Positions 46,222 to 59,300 of a stretch of 64,000 nt of DNA are shown here, piece by piece (position 1 is the stretch's first letter; every line of letters begins with the position of its first letter). The notes below the pieces were generated by a model. That model was not told the DNA's origin, searched no databases, and saw only the letters and a program-made list of their open reading frames with translations. Where the stretch lies: contig OX453279.1 of the NCBI GenBank assembly GCA_949710005.1, positions 8,049,878 to 8,113,877 on the forward strand. The letters are read 5' to 3'. The translations under genes and the position numbers were made by a program. This DNA comes from Ricordea florida. Taxonomy: Eukaryota; Cnidaria; Anthozoa; Corallimorpharia; Ricordeidae.

Positions 46222-49200
46222 TCATTTTGCTTTCGTTTCTCGTTCCCGATTAAAATATGTCCATCCGCTCGGATGAGCACCAAACATAAGAAATCTATCA
46301 CACAAGCCGTCATACTTTGACGGCGCATCAAAAACTAAGCGATCGTCGCTAACACCGAGGATGAAAATATTCATACAAGGAAGTTCCTGTGGTATGGTTA
46401 TCTTGAAATTCAACGGCCTCGTGTAGTTTAGCGCGAACAATTCCGATGCACCGTTAGCAAAGGCGTGTAATTTGTCATCTTTCATCTTTATTTCGATAAA
46501 TTTCAGGGTAGCTAATCCTTCTACCGAAAATTTTCCAATATACTGCTTCGTCCCTGGCGGTGTGATGATCTCCTGAAAGGAATGATGTAAACAGGTTGCT
46601 TTTGCTATTGGAGCAGTCTTTCTATCTACTCTTAAAACTACCTTCACGATTGGTTTAGTTCTGCAGTGCTGCGAATGATGATTGATTGAGACATCCCAAC
46701 CAATCAAAAGTTGAATCAATTCCTAACCCATGCATACACGTTTTCCCGCGCTTGATGTAGCCGAAATGCATTTGCTTTGATTCGTGATTGGTTCATTGTA
46801 GTGAGTGCATCTCTTAAGATTGACCACAGAGATACCAATGTCTTTCGTTTTTCGACAATCAATCGAAAACTGCTCTGCAGAACGATACCATGACTGGAAG
46901 TAAAACATGTGCTACTAGCTTACAACGCACAACATATTTCGATCATCCGACCAATTTAAGAGTAATTAGTCGAAACGAAACTTACCTTTAAAACCTGTTT
47001 CCTCAATGCCTCTTTAAATGCAGGAAGAAATCGTTGTGTGAAATTTCTGTCAATGTTACCTTCGAGGCCGGAGCCGTAGTTTGAGCAAAACACATTGAAA
47101 GCTGTATGCAAACAAAAGTGTAACAAAAAAAGCTCAAGGTTCATTCGATGCTTGCGTTCACTGTTCACCTTGTTTTCTATTTTTTTCCCTCCAAGCATGA
47201 ATCTCCCCTTTCGCTTTAATACTTTAATTTTGTCAACCTCTCAACTTTCTCTTGTCCCTGAATCTTGGCCGACTCGAATCCTTATCCTTCCTTTACTGAC
47301 TTTATTTCCGTTTTATTTTACCCGATCCTCCTGCCGTGGACATTTTTTTCTTTTTGCTTTTTCTTCAATCTTTAATCCTCTTTCATCAACCCCTTCTAGT
47401 CATTTTTCTCATATCCCCATTCCGTTCTCTTTCCTCACTAATCCTTCTATCTCTTTAGTTTGTAAACCCTCCCTTTTCCTACCAATTCCAGTTATGCGAT
47501 CTGAGTATAATCTCTCCAGCGTGTAGAGCTTGCGAGAAATATCTATTTTTCTTTTTTACATTTTCTTTTCTTCATATCTCCTCTTTGTTGTTTGTGTTCA
47601 TTTCCTGCCTTTCCTTTCCACTCCCATTCTACTTGCCCTTTCGCCTGGACCCAGAAGTTATTCTTGAAATTTTTCTTTCGCGAAAGAGAGAGCAAGCAGC
47701 GAAGCGGTGACAACGAGTTCACGACGCGATAAGAAGAGAGAGAAAAACCTCTGCTCACTTTGGCCTCGAATCTCACTTTCATGCAGACGACAGCTGTCAA
47801 ACGCGTCAAGTTGCTAATAAAAAAGTGACCAATGGCAATTCAGCAAACACGTGCTTATCGGTCGCTATTTCTTTAAGCGGTGGTAGTTGCAATTAAACGA
47901 ACCAATCAAATTGGTTTGCGTGTGTATCAACCAATCAACGCCCGAGCGTCAGATCCAGGCCCTGTCGTCTGCATGAAAGTGAGTAGGGAGATGGAGACAA
48001 TATATCCGGGATTTTAACATGGGGAGGCAAAATACCCGGGATATTTAACCTGCGTAAATCAAAAGCCTAATCCGGGAAAACGAACCTTTTCACGCAACGT
48101 GAACAAAATCTAAACAAAAAAAGATCATTTTTTCTATGATAAATCCAATCTAAACCAGTCTCATCACAGAAAACTATCCATCCATAACCAAACTCTCAAA
48201 CGCCTTCCGTGAATAACGAAAAAAAAATTTAAATCAATTTTCATGCTAATTTGTGCGCAAAGTTCGACTCCACACATTATCCACCCTATCCAATCAAAGT
48301 CCAATCAAACTCTAATCAACCAGGTAAACCAAAAAAATTTCAGTAACCAGAGGTTTTTCTCTCTCTCCTCGTTGTCGCCGCTTCGCGCCTTGCTTACTCT
48401 TTCGCGGGGAAAAATTTCAAGAAAAACCTCTGGGACCAAGGTATTTGCCCTTTCATTTACCTCGCGTTCCTTTTCACATATTTCTTTTTAACATTTCTTT
48501 CCTTCGTATCCCTTTCAATTCTTCGTTGGTTGGGCTCATTTCTTCCCTATTCCTTTGTCTTCCATTATATTTTAAACCCTCATTCACTTCTCCTTCATTT
48601 CCACACAATTGTTATTTCCACTTTTTGCTTTTCTTCATATCTTTTCTTGTCTCGTTTTCTTTACTTCTGCACGTACTTTTCTTGCCTTTTTCCCTCCCCT
48701 GCTCTACTTTCTTTTTCTATTCATTTGTCCTGCCTTTCGTACCAATGCGTTCGTACTCACCGAGTTTCATTTCTGGTATCAGAAGGATTCGTGCAGAATA
48801 TCCATATACGGCACCCACTTTTTTACGGATCAGTAGCTCATCTAGAATCTGCATTTCCCATGGGGTTCCGATTAGATTCTGCCCATCTGGAAGAATATAC
48901 CCTAAAATACACAACAAAAATCATTACAACTCGATCAGAAAAAAGGCATTTGTGATAGCGCGCTACACCAAAGTTTAGAAATAGACAACCACAAAACCGC
49001 GATGGATGCGACTCAACCAGAACGACGCTTTCTTCACTGACAAAACCCAAAACCAAGGGAAAATACACGTGCATAAAGCATACCAGCATGTACACGCACA
49101 CGGTAAACAATCCCACGTGAGTGGGCTATGGGAATAAGTACACTAGAGAAAGGAGATTAGTACAGTTTGAGACAAGTGGCTATGTAGATATACTGGCGCT

Positions 49201-52200
49201 AGACGATATATACTAATATCGAACATGACTCCTTTCAAATGTACATGGTTAGTGTGATATTTAACAATTATTCTCAGGAATTGAGGTCAATAGTGGCAGA
49301 GATTGAAGAAAATGATTGCTTTAGAATATACCAATGAAGCTACCTAGGGAACAGCTGTGGAGCGAGAATTAACGCCGGACATTTTTTGTTTCTTCAACCA
49401 AAACCCACTTGCACAAGGATTTGCCAGACACCCCGTCACTTTTCATCTCATAGGAGGCGAATAGTGTTGAATAACCTTGAGAGGATGAGCCAATCAGATT
49501 GCTTAAAATGGCAGGGTAGCTGAGTCGGTATAAAAAATACTGCCAGTACAATTCCTGTACTATGAATCCGTTTGCAACCTTATGTATGACATAAACGAAA
49601 ACATTGCTCCAAGAAATATTTTGAATCTGTTTTCACGAGTTTCCAGTGTCCATTCCCATAAAACGCGTTCCTCTACCGTTGATCATTTCAGGCATACAAA
49701 GGAATCTCGCATTAATCCACACGAAATGCTTTTTCGCGTTTTGGGGTCAAATTTGGGAATGAGTTTCCAGCAATTTTAAAAGAAAGTGCCTGCAAAAATC
49801 TTTTAAGAAAATCCCTAAAAGGAAAGTTATTTGATATACTTTAAACAGTAGACTCCTATATTGAAGTGAAAATGATAACTAACCATATGAAAAATAAGCA
49901 AGCATTGCATGCATGTGGCTACTGCATTTATTAAGTTTATTCGGACCTTTTTGCCATACCTATCGCCTTTCCTCGATTTCATTACTTTTACATATTCTCT
50001 TCTGAGTTTAAAAATAAATCGATATAAAAGCCGATTGTATTGTGCATTGTCATTGGCTAAATACTAGGCACGCGCTGATTGGCTACTTCACTCACCCAAT
50101 CACTCGTGTTTCCTTTGACATATTGACTCCTGCATTATTTCATATGCAGGAGCCAAAAAAACTGATCTTATGTCCTTCTCTTTTCCTAGTATAATCCCAT
50201 TCTCCTTTTCCATCTTCATCTCTTTAATTTTCAATTAATATTGTAATGTTAAATATAACAAAAATACATGTAATTTACTTTAATTTTGTTCGCCTTGTCC
50301 ATCCTCTATTAGTTTTATGGCTATTTGCGGGAAGGGCCATTTAAACATTTTTTTTAAATTTGTAAATAAATTGGTTTTTTGTTGTTGTTTGTTGTTTGTT
50401 GTATATACTAATACAATGTATGCCACAAAGAAGTTTTTAATAAGCACTTTTCACCATAACACTCAAATTAGATTTGCAGAATCGATACTACATTCTTCTC
50501 TGATTCAGTTTGAAGTGCTTTCATTCGAAACCTGCGCGATGCATCGTTTAACATCAAAATAAAGGCGACTGCGAAAACAACAATTTGGGGAGGTCCAACT
50601 GTGAAGATAATTTGACTGGGCGACTTAAGTAAAGAATCGTAAAACTCCCTGCACCTCACCTGACGAAAACAGCTCCTCTGTTGCCTCTTCAGAGAGATAT
50701 CTGTTGCTATCATCTGTAAAAAGCGCTATTTCTAACTGTGTTAAGAAAAGAGAAGATCAACAGCATTTCCTTTATATTTTTTCTTAGAAAATCAGAGAAG
50801 GTTTGTGATATTTTCGAGAGAATTTAAACTAGTTTCGTTTTCTCAGTTTCATTGAGCGAAGTTTACAAAAAATTCAAGTTAGGTGGTATCAACTGGCTCG
50901 TTAGTTGACTTTTCAAGCCATCATATCAACATACGTATTCTCCTTAATGGTTCCCATACATCTAATTCTGCAATAGTAAAGAGAATACATTTGGAATCAT
51001 TTCATCCAGGAGCCCATGTTTCAACAAGACTTAAAGAAGGACAATTGTTTCACCTACCTGACATTATCTTAAAACATGGCAAAAGTGACACTGTAGAACA
51101 AGGCAATAAAAAATTCTGCCTTTCTCCCGAAGGTAAAAAAATCGCTTTTCGATGGGTGAGAGATATTTTATTAAAAATGAATGATTGAATATAAAATGAT
51201 ATCAAGCTAACACGTGTAATAGTTTCTGTGTTACATTTTCCTAGGGCCTATTAACTAGAAACGGAAGGCAAATCTTAGAGGCAGCTTTCTCATTTACAAA
51301 ACTGCACCCGCCAAAGATGTTCTCACCAAATGTAACGACTAGAGTCAGCACAAGTGAAACCGAAAATATGATTGGGCCAACGATTTCCAAGGAACAGTCC
51401 ATATCATTGGACAATGCACCCTATAAAATACTACTTCAGTTAACGATAATGTAGGTGATCTAAATAGGATACTTATTATTGTTAAGTTTGTACTAATAAT
51501 GATAGAATTGACCACACTAATCGAATGTGCGATTTCTCCTGGTCAAACATAGTATAAGAAAAAATATTTCCAATTAATATAGGTCGTTGTATATACATTA
51601 TTAATATTTAATCTTCATTCAATGTACTAAATCCATGCGCGTGATTGGCTAAACTCAATCACATGATTTTGTGATACGTCACGTCATCACCTAGTAACCG
51701 TGCACTAATGAGAATACATCATGCCATCACACAACGGCTGGCATCAAAATGGCCAAAATGTATTTCAAAATGTATTTCATTGAACTCAGATTGAATACTC
51801 AGATTGAATACTCGAAATTGTCAATACTGCACTCAGCTTCGCTTCGTGCAGTATTGACAATTTCTCGTTCATTTTACAGCCAGCGCGTGCGTGTATTTGT
51901 AAACAAACCACTCATTTCAGTCTCTAACCCGTAATCAGCAGAACCGACCTTTGCAATGTCTGCCACGGTCGTGAAAGCCCCTCCAGTCGGGTTTAACCAG
52001 CCCCAGTCTAACGGACTGAACTGTTCGTTGGCACCGACGTATCCAACTGGAATTCGTTCTTTCAAACTGTGGGAGAAAAAATGGGGGTTGATATCAGTGC
52101 TAGTGACAAGGTATCAAATGGACGATCCAGAGAAACGCTTTTCATAAGCTACTGGGCACCTTTTCAAACGTTCTCATACTTGACACAAGTGCTGCAACAT

Positions 52201-53095
52201 TTTCCCTCGCAATCATAGTTAGCAAGTCTTCGCTTAAAGAGCTCTCTTTATCGTGGTATAAACATCATTTTGGATCAAAAATCTGAATTAATTAAAGCGC
52301 ACTTGAATTTGCCAAGGTGAATCCACCTATTCATCAGTAGAACTCCAAGCCGAGCTAATATTTAAATGTTCTGTTCTAAAGCATTTCTTAATTACGGTAG
52401 TACAAATCTTATAGAGTCTGCGATCTATCACAGTTGCTGTTCTCTTCTTGGTTACGCTTGTCACTATCTATTTGGTGATTGAATGTGAGTAGAGTAACAC
52501 TATGCGGTTTTCATCAATATGGCTGCATCTTCTTCGCGCAGGTTTTCAGCAAGATGGTAGATTTATGCTCAAAATAGTCTATTAACACTTAAACAGTTAC
52601 ATCCACTGTCGATTTCTATCGATTTCTTTCTATTTCTAGATTTTGGCTGTCATCACCTGTTACGGGATAGAAATCTCGAGCTCATAATTAAATTGTTAAG
52701 TAGTTATGCCATTCGCGTATCAGCAAAACCATTAAAACGATATAGATTAAAGAAATAGAAAACACGCCGAGTGCATTTTTGGGCTGTAAAAGCACGCTGG
52801 AACTTCCAAGAACACGAGAGAAGTCCCAAGGGAAGCAGGAGTCATATGCGAGTACTTCTCCCACTGCTCGAGTGTTTTTAAAATTCCCAAGTGCTTATAT
52901 TACTCAATAAGGTACGAAGAACAAGTTTTTTTATTTCTTTTATGAAATGCCAAATGAACGAACGACAGTAGAGAGCGTGTGCAAGAGAACCGAAAGCTCG
53001 AGTAGACTTACTAACGTTCATATTCTTGGCTGAAATTTATGTAAGTAGATCAACAAATGGGGAGTCGTCACTCGGAATGGTTTCGGTGAAAAATA

Positions 53096-53133
<38 letters not shown>

Positions 53134-53971
53134 TAATAATTTTTATTATTTACATCGCGCAAGTATCTATATAACCAAATCCTAGCTAATTAGGGACGGA
53201 CCGTTAGAAAAGTGATGGGGGGGGGGGGGAAACAAAAAAAAATTCATGCAAGGGAAAATGCCAAGAAAAAAAATTCATGCAAAGAAGAAGGTAAGAAAAA
53301 TTCATGCAGAAGGAAGGTCCAATTGTGACTTTTTCACACGTAGTAAAAACAATTCGTGCAGAGGGGTTCACCTGAAAATTCCTGCACAAGCAGTGAGCGA
53401 AAAAAAAAATTCGTGCAAGCTGAAAATTGCCCACCTCCCCCCCCCCCCATCACTTTTCTAATGGTCCGTCCCTTATAAGCAATAGAGAAAAAATGAGTCT
53501 TGAGGAGTGACTTGAAGCTATTAAAATTTGACTCATAGCGTATATTTTCTAGTAACTTGTTCCATATGGTTTGGGGCAGTCATGGTATTTACCTCTGATC
53601 AAGTTGAAACGTAGTGTCTGTCATTCCAAGAGGCACGAGCATATCCGTCCGAATCCAATCTTCATAACTACTCGAAAACCAATTACCCAGTGCCTGGCCA
53701 AGTAGTGCAAAGCCCAGGTTACTAAGTGAGCAAAAGAAAAGGCATGTTTGGAGGTTTAAAACTTCTGGACCCAGCTGGTACAAAATAAAGCAAACTTCAA
53801 TAGATTTTACGCCTAATTATCAAGCAATGCGTAATCATCTTTGTCTGGTCCACGAACTAGAAGACAAAAAACACAGCTGGTTGGTTAGAACTAGCGGCTA
53901 AAAATTCCGCTAACACTGAGAAGGTAAAAACTTCAATTACAGTGCTAATAATATACATGAAAAATTTACTC

Positions 53972-54004
<33 letters not shown>

Positions 54005-56332
54005 TGTATAGGCCTTTCCAGATTGTGCTCGGCACTTTTTTAGCGCAATTTGGCTTTGGGAGCACTATTTTGATCAGAGAGCACTTTTTTGGCCAAAGAG
54101 CATCTTCTGACAACTTTTTTGGTAAACAAGCCAATTTCTAGCTTATTTGAAGCAATTTTTTTGTTTTATATAGCAATTTCAAGTTGCCTTGACTACAAAT
54201 AATATCTCAACTAGGCTAAAACTGGTGATTTCGACATTTGATTGGGTATCCATTCCTGTGGTACGTCGGTAACAAATATTGGGTAGCCTGTGGGCAGTTG
54301 AACTAGTTAATAACTAATCTAACGCCTTATATGTTAGCCAGAAAAGCAGATATGGTATTATATAAATGAATATTGTTTTAGAGTGGTTTCCATAAACCCG
54401 TGAAATATTAGTGTTGAAGGTACAGAGTAGAAGGTAAGAAAACACAAAAGAGAACAAAAGCATTTATAATAGTAAGTTGTTATACGCTAAAGTGTGTTTC
54501 ACAGGTTTATGGAAACTACTCTGACTAACGCATTTATGTAATAAAAGTATTATTCGTTATTTGTGCAATTATTGACTTGTATTCAATGGAAACTTGCCTT
54601 TTAGTTGCAAATCTAAATTGGAAAGCATCTTTTCTTCCAAATAATTAAAAATATTCGGTAGCACTTTTTTAATTTTTGGAGCAACTTTTGAGCACTATTT
54701 TGGTTTTGGAGCACTTTTTAAGCATCTTTTGGGCATTTTTGGGAGCACTTTTTTAGCTTTTTGGGAGCACAATCTGGAAAGGCCTACAAGTGTAACACCA
54801 GTGCAAAAAGTGTAACACCAGTGCAAGCGGATTGTGCAATTTCAGCTTTTTGAAAAACTCACTCCTGCAAATTAATTCCAAACTGAACTCGAAACCGTGT
54901 GATTACCTTTACTAATTACAGCGCAAATACGTGATTTTCCAACATATATACTTATATCGCTGATATCACTCCTAACTCGGACATGAACCAAATATTGACC
55001 TTCTCCCAGAGCAGGGCGTAAAATTAACATTATTTTCCGATAGCCACTAGGCTCCTAAATATTTTAAAGTGGTAACCAATTCCAAAAAGTCGGTGGCCAT
55101 CATGTTAATGAGCTCACAAGTCGACATGTTGTCGTCAATTTGTACTTGCTACAAAGAGGACACTAGAATGGTTCATATACAACGTGAAAGGTTACCTAAA
55201 TACAAGATGGCGTCAAGTGGATTTGCGTTCGTACATGAGCTGCGTTTTGGAAATGAGCTTAATGAGGAACTTTTCTGTAGATTTATCTTTACAAATCTTC
55301 AGCAATCACTAGATCTCTAGGTACGATGTGATTAGAGATTCTAGTCGCCAACTAACTTTCAGGATTTGGTCGCCAAAGTGAAAAATTTAGTCGCATTGGT
55401 TGGTCGCTGTCTTAGGCGCAATTTGACGCCCTGCAGAGTACAGCGTCCCACCGGTCTTCGCGTGGTCTCAGGTTTTATTCGAAATACACTCAAATTGTTG
55501 AAATCATAACCTGAAAAATCGTTTCCAAACTTACTGTCACCAGAGCAATTATGATAGCTGTGAATAAAGTACGTTGTGCCAACGCAATGTAAAAAGCGTC
55601 CGACTTTACGAGCTTTAGGGACGGACCATTAGAAAAGTGATGGGGGGGGGGGGTGGGGAAAAAACCCAAAAAAATTCATGCAAGGCAAAATGCCAAAAAA
55701 AAATTCATGCAAAGAAGACGGTAAAAAAAAATTTCATGCAGAAGGAAGGTCCAATTGTGACTTTTTCACACGTAGTGAAAAAAATTCGTGCAGAGAGGTT
55801 CACCTGAAAAAAAAATTCCTGCAAAAGCAGTGCGCGAAAAAACAATTTGTGCAAGCTGAAAATTCCCCACCCCCCCCCCCCCCATCACTTTTCTAATGGT
55901 CCGTCCCTTAGCCCGTCGCCTTTCTCTCTGACGAACGGGTAACGCTGAAAACATCAACCCCTCTTTCTTCGTCTTAGCCTGATGATATAGCACAATTTAT
56001 CAACTCGTTTGAAAACTCAATTTTTCTTTAATAGAAGACTCTACCGTGAACAGAGGAAAGGGAAGCTCGTAACATGAGGGAGAGGGATGGAGCTGGGTTG
56101 GCGCAGTGGTGAGAGCGCTCGCCTTCCACCAATGTGTCCCGGGTTCGATTCCCGGCCCCGGTGTCATATGTGGACTGAGTTTGTTGGTTCTCTACTCTGC
56201 TCCGAGAGGTTTTTCTCCGAGTACTCCGGTTTTCCCCTCTCCACAAAAACCAACATTTGGTTTGATTTAATTTGTGCTTTACAGTGACAATTAGTACGTC
56301 AGTGCTAGATACAGTTGACACTCAAATAAAGT

Positions 56333-56378
<46 letters not shown>

Positions 56379-59300
56379 ATGAACAAAGTTGATTACGGCT
56401 TAATCTGAGGCGATAGACGAAACACTGACCCCCAGTCCATGGACTACCCAATAGACTACCCAAATGAACTACCCAAATTCATTGTCCCAGTAAAATTATT
56501 CAAAATGACGGCGCAAGGTCATGCGGAACGACGCACACCATTTTGAATAATTATACTGGACAAGAGAAAATGAGGTAAGAGAACGTATCTTCCATCATGG
56601 TTCTCTTACTATGATAAGGGGACAGAATCTATTTTTTGATCCGGAAACTATTTTAACTGACCAATGGCTGATGTCCTTCTCATCTTGTGGTTGTAATTTC
56701 AATGCTCCATGAGGAATCCGCGAAGCCATGGAACGAGATATAAATGGATTCCGCGCTAAAAATAGATTCTGTCCCATGTTATCATATCAGACGGGGTTAT
56801 GTTCTCTTTCCTCATTTTCTCTTGTACTGGAACAATGAATTTGGGTAGTTCATTTGGGTAGTCTATTGGGTAGTCCATGGACTGGGGGTCAGTGTTTCAG
56901 TTCATCGCTGTTTGACGCTAAACAGATCGTATATTGACACTGAAAATACTTCGGCTGGGTAGAGGTTCTCAATGGGTGGTGACTATTACGGCTAACGGTT
57001 AATATTTTTGGCTGTTTTACGGCTAACGGTTAATATTTTTGGCTGTTTTACGGCTAACGGTTAATATTCTCTACGGCTAACGGCTAAAATTTTTCAATAT
57101 TTACGCCGAACGGCTAATTTTTTTTGTCCGTTTTACGGCTAACGGTTAACCCCATTGAGACCCTCTGGGCAGGCCTTTCATTTTCAGGTTACTATTTATT
57201 TATTGAATAAATACCAAAATACTCAAGTCATCAAAGGGTAAAATTCTGAACATCAGGACAGGATGAATATTGGAGCCATCACAAGGAGCGTTCCTCTTGC
57301 CTGTTAGGCCAACACAGTATCTTGCGTAGATATATATGTATATGCGGGGTTAGTTTTCGCGAACGTTCCAGAGTTTACTCAGCTCTGCGTTTTTAAAGCC
57401 TTCTTGCCTGAAAGCAGAGTTTTCGCGGGAAATATGAGATCTTAAAATAGCTTCATATGCTACTGTGCTGACGATGCTGCCCAACGCACAGGAACGCTCC
57501 ATGTATGAGGCTCCTGTTGAATATTCGTCTTCAAAAACAGTTCACAGTAGGAGCCCCTTACCCGGAGCGTGCAACTCCCATACCAGGTCTGTGAAATGGC
57601 GTTTTCACAAGTAAGGTTATTTTTAGATCGTCTCTCCCGCGAATTGGTTTGGGAGAGCCAATCACAAGCTAGTGCATGATTGATATGTAGCATGATAACC
57701 GCCTGTAGCGACAACGAACATAGCCGACATACACGAGTCTTCATCGGAGTGTTCGGACAGCATTTCTGACGATAGTCAAGGTATTTTTACAAACAGAATA
57801 GTAGCTCCGATGAGATAACTGAAACAGCGGAAACAACACTTTTTCGCGGGAGAACCCGCTCTCAAAATAACCTTATTTGTGAAAACGCTGTTGCATAAAC
57901 CTATAGCAATTGCACGCTCCTGGTAATGGGTTCCTGTTCACGGACATTGCCAAGTCAGACCTGTAATGGGGCTCTGTCCCTGGTCTCCGTAGCAACGTAA
58001 CATTTCTCAACCTCTGCAACATTTGGACGTTAGTGTAAGGACATAAGTTTTCTTTGGTGTCAGGAAAGCACGGTGCTTCTCGCTGTAGGCCAGAGCGATG
58101 GGAAGCGAGTTGTCTGAAAAGGCGAACAATCATTCAACAGCGAATAAGGGATGGACCATTAGAAAAGTGATGGGGAAGGGGGGTGGGGAAAAAAAACAAA
58201 AAAAAATTCATGCAAGGGAAAATGCCAATAAAAAAATTCATGCAAAGAAGAAGGTAAAAAAAAAAATTCATTCAAAAGGAAGCTCCAATTGTGACTATTT
58301 CACACGTAGTAAAAAAGAATTCGTGCAGAGGGGTTCACCTGAAAAAAAATTCGTGCACAAGCAGTGAGCGAAAAAAAAAATTCGTGCAAGCTGAAAATTC
58401 CCCGCCCCCCCCCCCATACTTTTCTAATGGTCCGTCCCTAAGAGGACGAGTTTGATTAACGGCTCTGACGTCATCACACCGAAAGAATAATGCTTGCCTG
58501 AATACTAATAGAATAAGCACAAGAGAAAATGAGGTAAGAGAATGCATTTTCCATACTAGGTTCTCTTACTGTGATAACAGGACACAATCTATTTTTAGAT
58601 CCGGAAACTATTTTAACCGACCAATGGCTGATGTCCTTCTCATCACGTGGTTGTAATTTAAATGCGCCACATTGGAAACAGCGCAGCCATGGAACGAGAT
58701 ATAAATAGATTTCGCGATAAAAATAGATTCTGTCTCCTTATTATGTCAGACGGGGCTACGTTCTCTTTCCTCATTTTCTCTTGATAAGCATTATTTTTGT
58801 TGAATAGATTAATCAGTGGGTTAAGCAATTAAGCTGAAGATTTCACTCTCGCAGCAACAATTAATTAAGCATAAAACAGGAAGAGGATTCAACGGAAATC
58901 GACCAATGACAAATGCATTTTGGGTGTCTTGCTCTATTAAGTGAGATCTCGGAAGCCATTTATCAAGAATCTTGAACATAAGAAAAAAAATATATTTGCA
59001 GTGTAGATCAAAATGAAATGAAAATGATCTGTGAAAAGCGATACAGCCTAAGAAAGAACAGGAAAAAGAACACGGATCATCGTTTCGAGTCCTTTAGATC
59101 TTTTTATAGGTTTCATTGCATTTTTCGAACGTAGCAATAGGCTCGTGTGTATACCAAGAAAATACACGTGACACGTGAGATATTCCACGGTATATCACTC
59201 AAAAGCGTTGCATAACTGGTATACATGCATTTTTTACATACATATTCATATATTCGTCCTCCACGGGTATATTACAAACTCACAAATGACTCGTACCCAG

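Noticed and set aside
47095-47526. Long F/S/P-rich ORFs at 47095-47526, 48445-48978 and 48530-48955
   Set aside because: Composition-driven frames in pyrimidine-rich DNA, without motifs and overlapping a real minus-strand LACTBL1 exon.
53246-53461. Lysine-rich ORFs inside the GGGACGGACC MITEs (also at 39530-39859, 55678-55896, 58098-58367, 60924-61148)
   Set aside because: They are translations of A-tracts and the TTCATGCA units of the MITE. The same frames appear in each copy only because the DNA repeats.
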